Positions 1 through 6,989 of a DNA stretch of 64,000 nucleotides are shown here, piece after piece. Origin of the DNA: Magnetospirillum sp. 64-120 (GTDB taxonomy: Bacteria > Pseudomonadota > Alphaproteobacteria > Rhodospirillales > Magnetospirillaceae); contig MKVK01000013.1 of NCBI GenBank assembly GCA_001898825.1, positions 62,001-126,000 on the forward strand, given 5' to 3'. The notes beneath the pieces are model-generated. The model was not told where the DNA came from and searched no databases. It worked only from the letters and a program-made list of their open reading frames with translations. The first letter of the stretch is position 1; every line of letters starts with the position of its first letter. The position numbers and the translations under genes are program-made.

Positions 1-249
1 GACCACTTCGCCGGGGGCGCGGATGACGGCGGGGACCGGACGGGCTTCCAGGGTGGTGACGGCGATCCCCGCTTCGCGCGCCGCTTCGGGCGAGATACGG
101 ATGCCTTCCTCGCTGTGTTCGGCCTCTGCCTTTTGCACGACGGGTTGCGGCGCGGCGGGATCGGCCTCGCCGGAGCGGGTCCACAGACCGATGGCGGCGG
201 CGGATACGGCCAGGGCGATTGCGGCGGTGGTCAGGCGCAGCTTATTCAT
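1..249 (-). CDS. RND efflux periplasmic adaptor (CzcB/CusB-like), 3' end outside window
   Basis: Only the first 83 codons are inside the window; the gene runs off the left edge. They encode an N-terminal membrane anchor or signal (MNKLRLTTAAIALAVSAAAI) and then a short segment with 'GIRISPEAAREAGIAV', typical of the start of CzcB/CusB membrane-fusion proteins that link an inner-membrane RND pump to an outer-membrane channel. The start codon overlaps the end of the upstream channel gene by 8 bases (ATGAATAA), so the two are translationally coupled. The substrate is probably a divalent metal, inferred from family and context. Confidence 0.8.
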   Translation of the reverse strand, partial: MNKLRLTTAAIALAVSAAAIGLWTRSGEADPAAPQPVVQKAEAEHSEEGIRISPEAAREAGIAVTTLEARPVPAVIRAPGEVV

Positions 250-1507
250 GGGAGGTGGCTCCGGGGGCGGAAGAAGGGGCGGCGTTGCGCAGCAATTGGG
301 CGTAGGCCGCCCAGGCGTTGGCCCGCAGATCGATGGCGGTGGTGTTGGCGCGGGCGGTTTCGCGCATTTGCACCAGGAAGTCGGTGGCGCTCAGTTCGCC
401 CGCCCGCCACAGACGGGTCAGAGTTTCCGCTTGCCGTTCCAGCGAGGGCACGCCCAGCCGTTGCCAGGATTCCACGCTCTGGACCGCGCGCTGATACGAG
501 CGCAGGGCGGAGCGGATGGCGGCGGCGGTTTCCAGGCGGGTCTGACGCTCGGTGGCTTCGGCCAGGGCCAGGGCGCGCCCGGCGGCGGCCACTTCCGCCG
601 AACCGGAATTGAGGACGGGAATGGGAATGGACAGACCCAGCATCACGCGCTTTTCCTCGCCCTCCTTGGACCCGCCCAGGCGGAAGGTGGGGTCGGGAAC
701 CCGTTGGGCGCGGGCCAGCTCGATGCCGTCGCGGGCGGCCTGGACCTGTCGGCGGGCGGCTTGTACGGCCGGGTGCTGGTCGGCCACGGCTTCGATGCCG
801 TCTTCGGTCGGTTTCGGCGGCGGCGGCAGATCGGCGGGCAGTGGCGGCGCGGCGGCCGGTTCGCACAGGCAGGCGGCGCGCAGTGCTTCCTCGGTCTGGA
901 TGGCGCTCAATTCCGCTTCCTGGCGGGTGCTGGCGGCTTCGGCGGCGGCCAGTTGCGCGGCGTTGAGGTCCATGGCGGGCAATTCGCCCGCCTTGTGCCG
1001 CCGCTCGCTGAGGGACAGGAAGCGGTCGGCCAGTTCGCTCTGCCGGGTCGCGGCGCCCAGGCGTTGACCGGCGGCGCGCAGATCATTCAGGGCGGCGACG
1101 ATGTCGGCGGCCAGCGCCATGCGGGCGGCCAGCGTTTCGGCTTCGGCGGCTTCGGCTTGGCGGGTACCGACGCTCCCGCGCAGACCGCTCTTGCCGGTGA
1201 TGTCCACGGTCATGCGCAGGGCGATGGAATTGGTGTCGTAGGCCTCGGCGTCCTGGGCCTTGGCGGCGACGCGGGCGGAATCCAGTTCCAGCTCCGGATT
1301 GTAGAGATATTGACCGGCGGCCTCGGCATCGGCGCGGGCCCGGGCTGCGGCTGCGGCTCCGGCGGCGTTGCGCGGATGGTCCGCAAGGATGCCGTCGATA
1401 TAGGGGCGCAGGCTGTCCGGAAGGCGGACGAGGGCGGGTGCTTCCTGGGCGGCCAACGGCTGTGTGCAGGCAAGGGCCAACGCCGAAGCGGCGATGAGTT
1501 TTTTCAT
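242..1507 (-). CDS. TolC-family outer-membrane efflux channel (CzcC/CusC-like)
   Basis: The 421-aa protein starts at MKKLIAASALALACTQPLAA, a clear Sec signal peptide; longer in-frame starts upstream would bury this signal. The body is Ala/Glu/Arg-rich amphipathic helix with two repeated halves, as in TolC-family channels. An internal 'YLYNPELELDSARV' stretch resembles the 'NPEL' motif of CzcC proteins. It lies directly upstream of the adaptor gene with overlapping stop and start, so it should form the outer-membrane exit of the same RND pump. Metal efflux is inferred; a drug substrate is possible. Confidence 0.85.
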   Translation of the reverse strand: MKKLIAASALALACTQPLAAQEAPALVRLPDSLRPYIDGILADHPRNAAGAAAAARARADAEAAGQYLYNPELELDSARVAAKAQDAEAYDTNSIALRMTVDITGKSGLRGSVGTRQAEAAEAETLAARMALAADIVAALNDLRAAGQRLGAATRQSELADRFLSLSERRHKAGELPAMDLNAAQLAAAEAASTRQEAELSAIQTEEALRAACLCEPAAAPPLPADLPPPPKPTEDGIEAVADQHPAVQAARRQVQAARDGIELARAQRVPDPTFRLGGSKEGEEKRVMLGLSIPIPVLNSGSAEVAAAGRALALAEATERQTRLETAAAIRSALRSYQRAVQSVESWQRLGVPSLERQAETLTRLWRAGELSATDFLVQMRETARANTTAIDLRANAWAAYAQLLRNAAPSSAPGATSHE

Positions 1508-1625
1508 GGGTGTTTCCCCGATGGAACAAGGACAGACGGTCCCGTTCACGCCGCAACGAAGACGGCGCGTGACCAAGGTGGGGCCGCCCGGTGAAGGGCA
1601 GCCCCGGGTTCAGGGGACGATCTGC

Positions 1626-1913
1626 TTAGTGGCTGTGGTCCTTGAGGACCAGCGAATGGGCCAGGTCGAGATAGCCCTTGGCCTGCTGTTCCTTGCCCTC
1701 GGTGCACAGGCGGTCAGCCTGCTTCACCTGCCAGGCGATACGGTCGCGGTCCACCTGCTTGGCGACGACACCTGCGGCCGCGGCCTTGATCTCGGGCAGG
1801 TTCTTGCAGGAATAGCCGGAGGACGAGGTCGGGGCGGCTTCGGTACCGGCCAGGGCGGCGGTGGAAACCAGGGCAAGCGCGGCGGCGGCCGCAACGAAGT
1901 TGAAGCGGATCAT
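1626..1913 (-). CDS. small exported protein of the metal-efflux locus
   Basis: A 95-aa protein with a signal peptide (MIRFNFVAAAAALALVSTAALA) and a mature part of about 73 residues. The mature part holds two cysteines, one in 'YSCKNLPEIKAAAAG' and one in 'ADRLCTEGKEQQA', that could form a disulfide. The C-terminus ends H-S-H. The start is supported by GGAG ten bases upstream. It lies 118 bp upstream of the channel gene in the same direction. I do not recognise a family; a periplasmic accessory or metal-binding role is inferred from position and the terminal histidines. Confidence 0.65.
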   Translation of the reverse strand: MIRFNFVAAAAALALVSTAALAGTEAAPTSSSGYSCKNLPEIKAAAAGVVAKQVDRDRIAWQVKQADRLCTEGKEQQAKGYLDLAHSLVLKDHSH

Positions 1914-1984
1914 GGCAAATCTCCAGTCGTGAAAAAAAGCTGTATGGGATGTCTTTGGGAACCGGCACGGGCCGGTTGGGCATC

Positions 1985-2395
1985 TCAATTCAGCAGAACG
2001 ACCGTGCGATGATGCTTCAGGGCCGGATTGAACCGGACGGGCGTGGGCGCGATCCCGCTGTCACGCGACAGTGTCGGCGTGGGGGCGGATACCATCGCCG
2101 CCGCCAAGGGCAGCGCCTTGCCTTCCGCTTGCTGCGGCGTGGCGGAAAGGCGTTCTTGGCGGCTGTGGGCATGCAGGGTGGCATCCACGCAGGGCTTGCC
2201 ATCCCACGAGGACACGCCATGGGCTTGTGGTGCTGTGGAATCGGGCTTGGCGGCCGACAATTCCACAGCCACATGGCCCTCACCGACACACAGGGCCAGG
2301 ACTTCTCCTCCGAACGTGCCGATCAAAAGGCAGGCAATAACCGCAAGCATCGCTGCGGTTTTGCGGAGCCAAATTTGATGTGCGCGTTTCAGCAT
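1985..2395 (-). CDS. membrane-anchored small protein with LCxxxxHxAxE motif (paralog A)
   Basis: About 136 aa. One hydrophobic N-terminal segment (AMLAVIACLLIGTFGGEVLA) leads into 'LCVGEGHVAVE', then a low-complexity region with several His and Cys, and a C-terminus 'HRTVVLLN'. The chosen ATG has GGAAC about 7 bases upstream; in-frame starts at 2410 and 2434 are also possible. The protein is homologous to that at 4377-4736: both share the LCxxxxHxAxE segment, a later (P/A)C(V/A)D motif and the VVLL end, and the DNA around both stops shares a near-identical block. Similar short proteins lie at the head of czc-type operons, which suggests a role in metal sensing or handling. Confidence 0.6.
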   Translation of the reverse strand: MLKRAHQIWLRKTAAMLAVIACLLIGTFGGEVLALCVGEGHVAVELSAAKPDSTAPQAHGVSSWDGKPCVDATLHAHSRQERLSATPQQAEGKALPLAAAMVSAPTPTLSRDSGIAPTPVRFNPALKHHRTVVLLN

Positions 2396-2511
2396 TGATG
2401 TTCCAAGCATTGGTGTGTCGTTGATGTATGGCATTTCGCGATACAGTTATTGTTTGTTAATGACTGTATCTGTTGCTGTCGTGTTTTGATTTGACCTTGG
2501 TCATGCTGCGA

Positions 2512-4029
2512 TCAGAACTTCATGACGATGGACACCTCTCCCAGATACCATGTCTGATCGGTCCGGTCGGTGGTGCCTTGCTGGTTAGTGAGGAATTGCT
2601 TGCCGCCATCGCCCGCACGGGCGGCGGCCACGGCACCAGCCAGCGAGATGTTGTCCGACAAGGCGTATTCGGCGACGAAATCCAGCTCGGCGGCGGCGTG
2701 GCTTTGGCTGACGCCGGTGAACTGCCCTTCCTTGTCCCAATCGAAGCGATAGGCCAGCAGGCTCAGCTTCAGCGCGTCAGTGGGCTTCACCGATACGCTC
2801 AGCATGTTCACGTTCACGTTGCTGTTGAAGATCATGTACTGGCCGACGATCTCGCCCTGGTACCAACTGCCGTAGCCGCGCCCCGAGCCATAGAGCATGG
2901 GGTCGTAGGATTTGTCGGTATTGTCGTTGGGATTGCCGTCGCCCGAGAAATGGGAATAGCGATAGGACAGCTTCGGCGTCCATGGCGCGTCCGAGAACGT
3001 GTAGCCCGGTTCCAGGTACCATGCGTTGGCGCGGACCTTGCGGGTGGATTCGTCATTCCGCTCCAGCACGTACTGACCGTACAGGGTGAGATCGTCCAGG
3101 CCGGGAACCGGGGCGCCGCCGCCGTGCACACTGTAAAGAACCAGACCATCGCGGTTGGCGTTCAGGGTGTTGGTGACGGTCGCGGCAGCACCGGTGGCAT
3201 AAGAGAAATTGCCGTCGCTTTGGGCGTCCGACACCCGGATGACACTGGCGCCGGCATAGCGCAGCCTGTTGTCGTAGGTGGCACGACCATCCTTGCCCTC
3301 GGCCGCCTGGAACCATTCCACATTGACGCCGGCCAGCGTGGTCGAGGGCTGGTCCAGGCCGTGGGTATTGGACAGGCTGGAATCATTCTTCAGCAGGAAG
3401 GCGTCGGCACGCACCGGGGCGGTATTGATCCGCGCGATGGCGGTCTGCTTGAAGGCGGAACGCGGAAAGCTCCAATAGGCGGCGCGGTTCCCCAGATCGG
3501 CGTTGCCGTCGGCGATCAGGAAGCCGTCGGCAATGCGGAAGCTCTGACGGCCGGCCGAGACGTCCAGCGCGTCTTCGCCCAGGGATGACAGCAGCGTGCC
3601 CGATTTCCAGCCGAGATAAGCGTCTTCGACGGCGATCTTCTCGGGATTGCCATAGGTGGCGCTGACAAAATTGGCCTCACCATCGCCCCGGGTCAGGGCC
3701 GCGACCGCGCTGAACGCGCCATAGAGGGTGCCGGCGTTGCCGGTATCATAGGCCGCCTTCAGTTCTGGCTTGACGAAGGCCTCGATCCACTGCGGGTTGC
3801 CGGTGGTGCGCGTGGCGGCGGCGCCGGTGCTGGTGGGCGAGTTGACGCCGGCGCCGAACTGCGCGTTGGGCGAGGCGAAGGCAGCCACCCCCACGGTCAG
3901 TGCGCCATCGATCTTTAAGCCGTCCTTGTCCACCAGGCCGACATCGGCCTGGGCGGGAGCGGCCAACCCGGCCAGGGCTGCGGAAAGCACGGCGGCCTGG
4001 CTTAGTTGGGCGATGTCTTTTTTTGCCAT
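2512..4029 (-). CDS. outer-membrane beta-barrel porin (alginate-export/OprD-like)
   Basis: A 505-aa protein with a signal peptide ending near 'GLAAPAQA', a beta-barrel pattern of alternating residues, and a terminal Phe (SIVMKF), the usual outer-membrane assembly signal. A segment 'DVSAGRQSFRIADGFLIADG' resembles the GRQ motif of alginate-export-type porins. The ATG at 4029 follows GAGGGG; a TTG directly before it is not needed. It lies between two paralogous small proteins within the metal-efflux locus. The transported solute cannot be told from sequence. Confidence 0.75.
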   Translation of the reverse strand: MAKKDIAQLSQAAVLSAALAGLAAPAQADVGLVDKDGLKIDGALTVGVAAFASPNAQFGAGVNSPTSTGAAATRTTGNPQWIEAFVKPELKAAYDTGNAGTLYGAFSAVAALTRGDGEANFVSATYGNPEKIAVEDAYLGWKSGTLLSSLGEDALDVSAGRQSFRIADGFLIADGNADLGNRAAYWSFPRSAFKQTAIARINTAPVRADAFLLKNDSSLSNTHGLDQPSTTLAGVNVEWFQAAEGKDGRATYDNRLRYAGASVIRVSDAQSDGNFSYATGAAATVTNTLNANRDGLVLYSVHGGGAPVPGLDDLTLYGQYVLERNDESTRKVRANAWYLEPGYTFSDAPWTPKLSYRYSHFSGDGNPNDNTDKSYDPMLYGSGRGYGSWYQGEIVGQYMIFNSNVNVNMLSVSVKPTDALKLSLLAYRFDWDKEGQFTGVSQSHAAAELDFVAEYALSDNISLAGAVAAARAGDGGKQFLTNQQGTTDRTDQTWYLGEVSIVMKF

Positions 4030-4376
4030 CAAGAGTCCCCTCGATGCGGATGCGAGTCGCTATCACAATAGCTGTTGCGCCACGCATTCGCGTCGTACCG
4101 ATGAAATAAATAACGCGATGTCTTTCGTGGTGCAAGTCCAACGGTAAGCAACGCGATTAAGTTTCGTCAATCTTTGACTCATCCTGATCTGCTCAAAACG
4201 TAAGCTGCCCCAACGTTGATTGCAAATGAAGCAGTGTAGAGTCGCTAAAATGCGCCTGTTGTTCAGAACGTAGGCACATTGATGTGTGATTACATTTGCG
4301 ACACGCGCGCAGAGACCCCCAGGCGACCTCCATGAAGGCGCCAGTTGTCAGGCCCGGGGAAAAGGGCGTCCCGGTC
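4030..4376. other. non-coding upstream region of the porin gene
   Basis: A 347-bp stretch with lower GC than its surroundings and no supported gene. It must hold the porin promoter on the minus strand and the 3' flank of the small gene at 4377. I see no clear hairpin, riboswitch or repeat in it. Confidence 0.4.
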
Positions 4377-4736
4377 TCAGATCAGCAGAACGACCGCGCG
4401 CAGGGCTTGCAGGCGTGGGTCCCGCCGCTGGGTAGCGACTGGGTGGGGGCAAAGGACAGGCCATGCCGTGCCTCGCATGGCGACAGCCATGGTATGGGCC
4501 GTGGCCGGAGGCGGCGCCTTGGCGCGCGGGGAATTCAGGGAGGCGTTACCAATGGAAACGTCGGCACAGGCTGGGGCCGAGCATTCCGCCCCCGCTACCT
4601 GCTGATCATGGGTGGCGGGCGGCTGGGTTTCCAGGGCAAGGTGATCGAGCGACAGGCACAGCACCGTGCCGCCACCGCCGAGCAAGCCCAGCAGCAGGGT
4701 CAGCACAATCCCAAGAGTGGCCCGCGTCCGACGCAT
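4377..4736 (-). CDS. membrane-anchored small protein with LCxxxxHxAxE motif (paralog B)
   Basis: A 119-aa protein with a basic N-terminus, a hydrophobic segment (TLGIVLTLLLGLLGGGG) and then 'VLCLSLDHLALE', which aligns with 'ALCVGEGHVAVE' of the protein at 1985-2395. Several Cys and His follow, and the C-terminus 'LRAVVLLI' matches 'HRTVVLLN'. The DNA just before each stop shares TCAGCAGAACGACCG. The two genes flank the porin and look like a duplication. Function unknown; metal-related by context. Confidence 0.55.
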   Translation of the reverse strand: MRRTRATLGIVLTLLLGLLGGGGTVLCLSLDHLALETQPPATHDQQVAGAECSAPACADVSIGNASLNSPRAKAPPPATAHTMAVAMRGTAWPVLCPHPVATQRRDPRLQALRAVVLLI

Positions 4737-5070
4737 CCATGCGCATCCAATGTCTCACCGTCGGCGATACTGCGGCCTGTAGCCGCTACAGGGTCAAGAG
4801 GAAATCACGATGCCAAAAGGGGGGGCGTCTTTCACCTTTTTAAAAGCGTGCGACTGGCAAGCCGCTTCTGAATTTTGGGTCGCGATTGAGCATCTTGACG
4901 ATCTAATCAGAACATCATCGACCTACGGATCACCCCATCGATTCCGCCTGTGCGGAGAGATCAACTTTCAATGTCGCCCGACAACAGAGCATGCTCGCAC
5001 CTGCCTCGGCGCAAACGCAAATCAATCATAACGGGTTTTCTGCCACCTTGACCCTTTACCATGTCGAGCA
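4737..5070. other. AT-richer non-coding stretch, probable left part of the island
   Basis: No supported gene. Base composition becomes more AT-rich from about 4810 on, unlike the efflux locus to the left. This marks the approximate start of the island that ends at 17072. No tRNA gene and no copy of the att repeat found at 12787 or 17027 was seen here, so the exact boundary is not defined. Confidence 0.35.
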
Positions 5071-5106
5071 TTACATTTCCTTAAATGTCCGTTGAAGGGA
5101 ATGTAA
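5071..5106. promoter_or_regulatory. nested inverted repeats in front of serine recombinase gene
   Basis: Arms TTACATTTCCTT (5071-5082) and AAGGGAATGTAA (5095-5106) are inverted repeats matching at 11 of 12 positions, separated by 12 bp. A second perfect 6-bp inverted pair, ACATTT and AAATGT, lies inside at 5073-5088. Together they give three copies of an ACATTT-like half-site ending 4 bp before the recombinase ATG. This could be an autoregulatory operator or a recombinase binding site. Confidence 0.6.
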
Positions 5107-5110
5107 GGGC

Positions 5111-5827
5111 ATGGCCTCGGGGCGCTTCGTCAGCTATTTGCGGGTCTCCACCGACCGGCAGGGCAAGTCGGGGCTGGGGCTACAGGCGCAGCGCGAGGCG
5201 GTCGCCAATTACCTGAACGGTGGGCCGTGGGAACTGGTCGCCGAGCTGGTAGAGGTCGAGAGCGGAAAGCGCCAGGACCGTCCGCAACTGGACGCCGCCC
5301 TCATGACCTGTCGCCTACACCGGGCCACCCTCGTCGTCGCCAAGCTGGACAGGCTGGCCCGCAACGCCAAGTTCCTCCTTCACCTGATCGACAGCGGCGT
5401 GGACGTGGTGTTCTGCGACCTGCCCCACGTTCCCTCGGGGCCGACAGGCCGCTTCCTGCTGACCCAGATGGCCGCCGTCGCCGAGTTGGAAGCCGGATTG
5501 ATTAGCCAGCGGACGAAAGCTGCCCTGGCAGCGGCAAAGGCCCGTGGGGTGAAATTGGGCTCGCCGGGCAACCTGACCGCTGACGGGCGGGCACGAGGCT
5601 CAGAGGTGGGGCGGGCTGTGTCGGTGCAGCGGGCTGATCGTTGGGCCGCTGATCTTGCGCCAACCCTCAACCACCTTGTTGCCCAGGGCATCACCAGCGC
5701 CACCGACATTGCCGCCAAACTCAATCAGGCCGGGGTTCCCGCAGCCAGAGGCGGAAAATGGCAAGCGGTCCAGGTGCAGCGCCTGCTCGCTCGGATGAAC
5801 GACCTTCCAGGCCATTACTTGCGGTAA
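5111..5827 (+). CDS. serine recombinase (resolvase/invertase family)
   Basis: A 238-aa small serine recombinase. The N-terminal catalytic domain has 'FVSYLRVSTDRQGKSGLGLQ', with the nucleophile Ser13, then 'VAKLDRLARN' and 'RFLLTQMAAVAELEAGLISQRTKAAL', the conserved E-helix region. The C-terminal 80 residues end with 'ITSATDIAAKLNQAGVPAARGGKWQAVQVQRLLAR', a recombinase-type helix-turn-helix. The gene stands alone at the left part of the island. It could resolve or invert DNA; it lacks the long C-terminal region of large serine integrases, so tRNA-site integration is unlikely to be its job. Confidence 0.92.
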   Translation: MASGRFVSYLRVSTDRQGKSGLGLQAQREAVANYLNGGPWELVAELVEVESGKRQDRPQLDAALMTCRLHRATLVVAKLDRLARNAKFLLHLIDSGVDVVFCDLPHVPSGPTGRFLLTQMAAVAELEAGLISQRTKAALAAAKARGVKLGSPGNLTADGRARGSEVGRAVSVQRADRWAADLAPTLNHLVAQGITSATDIAAKLNQAGVPAARGGKWQAVQVQRLLARMNDLPGHYLR

Positions 5828-5853
5828 CGGGTCGGCCCAATGGCCGAGCCCGT
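5827..5853. terminator. hairpin between convergent genes
   Basis: ACGGGTCGGCC (5827-5837) pairs with GGCCGAGCCCGT (5842-5853) with one bulged base and a four-base loop. It lies between the recombinase gene and the convergent operon that ends at 5867, where a bidirectional terminator is expected. There is no run of T on either side, so termination is not certain. Confidence 0.4.
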
Positions 5854-5866
5854 CACCAGGAAGGTG

Positions 5867-6034
5867 CTATTTGTCATCCTCGACGTTGAGCAACGGAAAC
5901 CGGCTCTTCCATTGAACGGCATGCTCGGCCAGAAACTGGGTCAGCATCCGCTCGCAGGCGGTGCGGGGTTCGGTCGGCACCTCGCGGTCTTCGATCACGA
6001 GCGGGCGCCCGTTTGGCAGGGGCAGGACATACAT
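5867..6034 (-). CDS. 55-aa protein, last gene of the DpdA-like operon
   Basis: A small protein (MYVLPLPNGRPLVIEDREVP...) with a strong ribosome binding site, AAGGAGG, spaced eight bases before the ATG. It starts 2 bp after the stop of the upstream glycosyltransferase-like gene, so the two are probably co-translated. No family is recognised. It is acidic towards the C-terminus (NVEDDK) and has no signal or membrane segment. Confidence 0.7.
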   Translation of the reverse strand: MYVLPLPNGRPLVIEDREVPTEPRTACERMLTQFLAEHAVQWKSRFPLLNVEDDK

Positions 6035-6036
6035 GA

Positions 6037-6921
6037 CTAAACCTCCTTCTTGGAACTGGCAACGAGCAAGGGCGTGACGGGCTTCGGCACGACCACCATG
6101 CTGCGCACGCCGAGGGGCCAGCACCGATTGACCATCGCGCGGGAGTTGAGGCTACCGCTGGCGTTCAGGCGAAGGCCGTCGTCAGCGAACTTGGCAACGA
6201 TCTGCTGGCGGGCCAGCGCACCACGCGGTCCCCTGCTGGCCGTATCGCCGAAGAAACTGAGCGGGCCGGCATCGACGAGTTCCTTGAGCACCATGTTCCA
6301 GTTCTGGAACACGGGCTGGCCCGACGCCAACACCTCGTAGGCGAAGGCGTTGTCCTCCATGAAGGTGAAGGCTGGGTCCTGGTAGATCGGCTTTTGGCCG
6401 AACTGCGCGAAATTGCGGACGAACACCAGCGTGCCCTTGGCCGAGAAGCCCCGCTCAAATACGTGGTGGGTGAGATAGCCGGGATCTTCGGTCCAGCGTT
6501 CGCGGAACCCCGCGTTCACGGGGTTGATGGGATAGAACAACCCGATGTCGTCGTAGCGGTCGATCTGGGCTGTCATCTCCCCGATAAAGTGGTAGCCGCT
6601 GTTGTGGGTGGGGCTGTGGTAAAGGGCCGCGTCGTTGTCCATCAGCGCCGCCCAGCGGTAGCCGCTGGCGTAGAAGTCCCTCAGACAGATGTTGCGGGCT
6701 TCGGCTGGCGGTACCGGCTGGTCCAAGGTGATGTAGCGGATGCGATCGCCAAGGGTGTCGTGGAACTCGTTCTGCTGGTAGCCCATGGCGAGGATCACGA
6801 GCGGCATGTCGGTGTGTTCGATCCACTCGCCGATCTGCCGGTTGTGGAGTTCAAGGCGCTTTCCGCGAAGGGTGTTACACGGCAAGCAACTGATGATGTA
6901 GCCGATAATTTTGGTGTTCAT
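6037..6921 (-). CDS. glycosyltransferase-like (GT-A fold) protein
   Basis: A 294-aa protein. The N-terminal part has alternating hydrophobic strands ('MPLVILAMGY'), then 'EARNICLRDFYASGYRWAALMDNDAALY' in two conserved pieces: an ARN helix near residues 75-77 and a D-N-D at 95-97. In GT-A glycosyltransferases the same arrangement holds the nucleotide-sugar and metal. A later 'FMEDNAFAYEVLASG' could supply a catalytic acid. It is third in an operon headed by a DpdA-like transglycosylase. Sugar transfer to DNA, or to a modified base, is an attractive inference but is not shown. Confidence 0.6.
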   Translation of the reverse strand: MNTKIIGYIISCLPCNTLRGKRLELHNRQIGEWIEHTDMPLVILAMGYQQNEFHDTLGDRIRYITLDQPVPPAEARNICLRDFYASGYRWAALMDNDAALYHSPTHNSGYHFIGEMTAQIDRYDDIGLFYPINPVNAGFRERWTEDPGYLTHHVFERGFSAKGTLVFVRNFAQFGQKPIYQDPAFTFMEDNAFAYEVLASGQPVFQNWNMVLKELVDAGPLSFFGDTASRGPRGALARQQIVAKFADDGLRLNASGSLNSRAMVNRCWPLGVRSMVVVPKPVTPLLVASSKKEV

Positions 6922-6989
6922 AGGGATAGCCCTTGGTTCGGGGATGTCCCCGGCCAACATTGACGCCGACCGGGGAATGCCGGCGAGGA

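Noticed and set aside
5111-5827. The serine recombinase as the integrase for the tRNA-Thr att sites
   Set aside because: It is a small resolvase-type enzyme. Integration into tRNA 3' ends is typical of tyrosine integrases, and none is encoded in the window.
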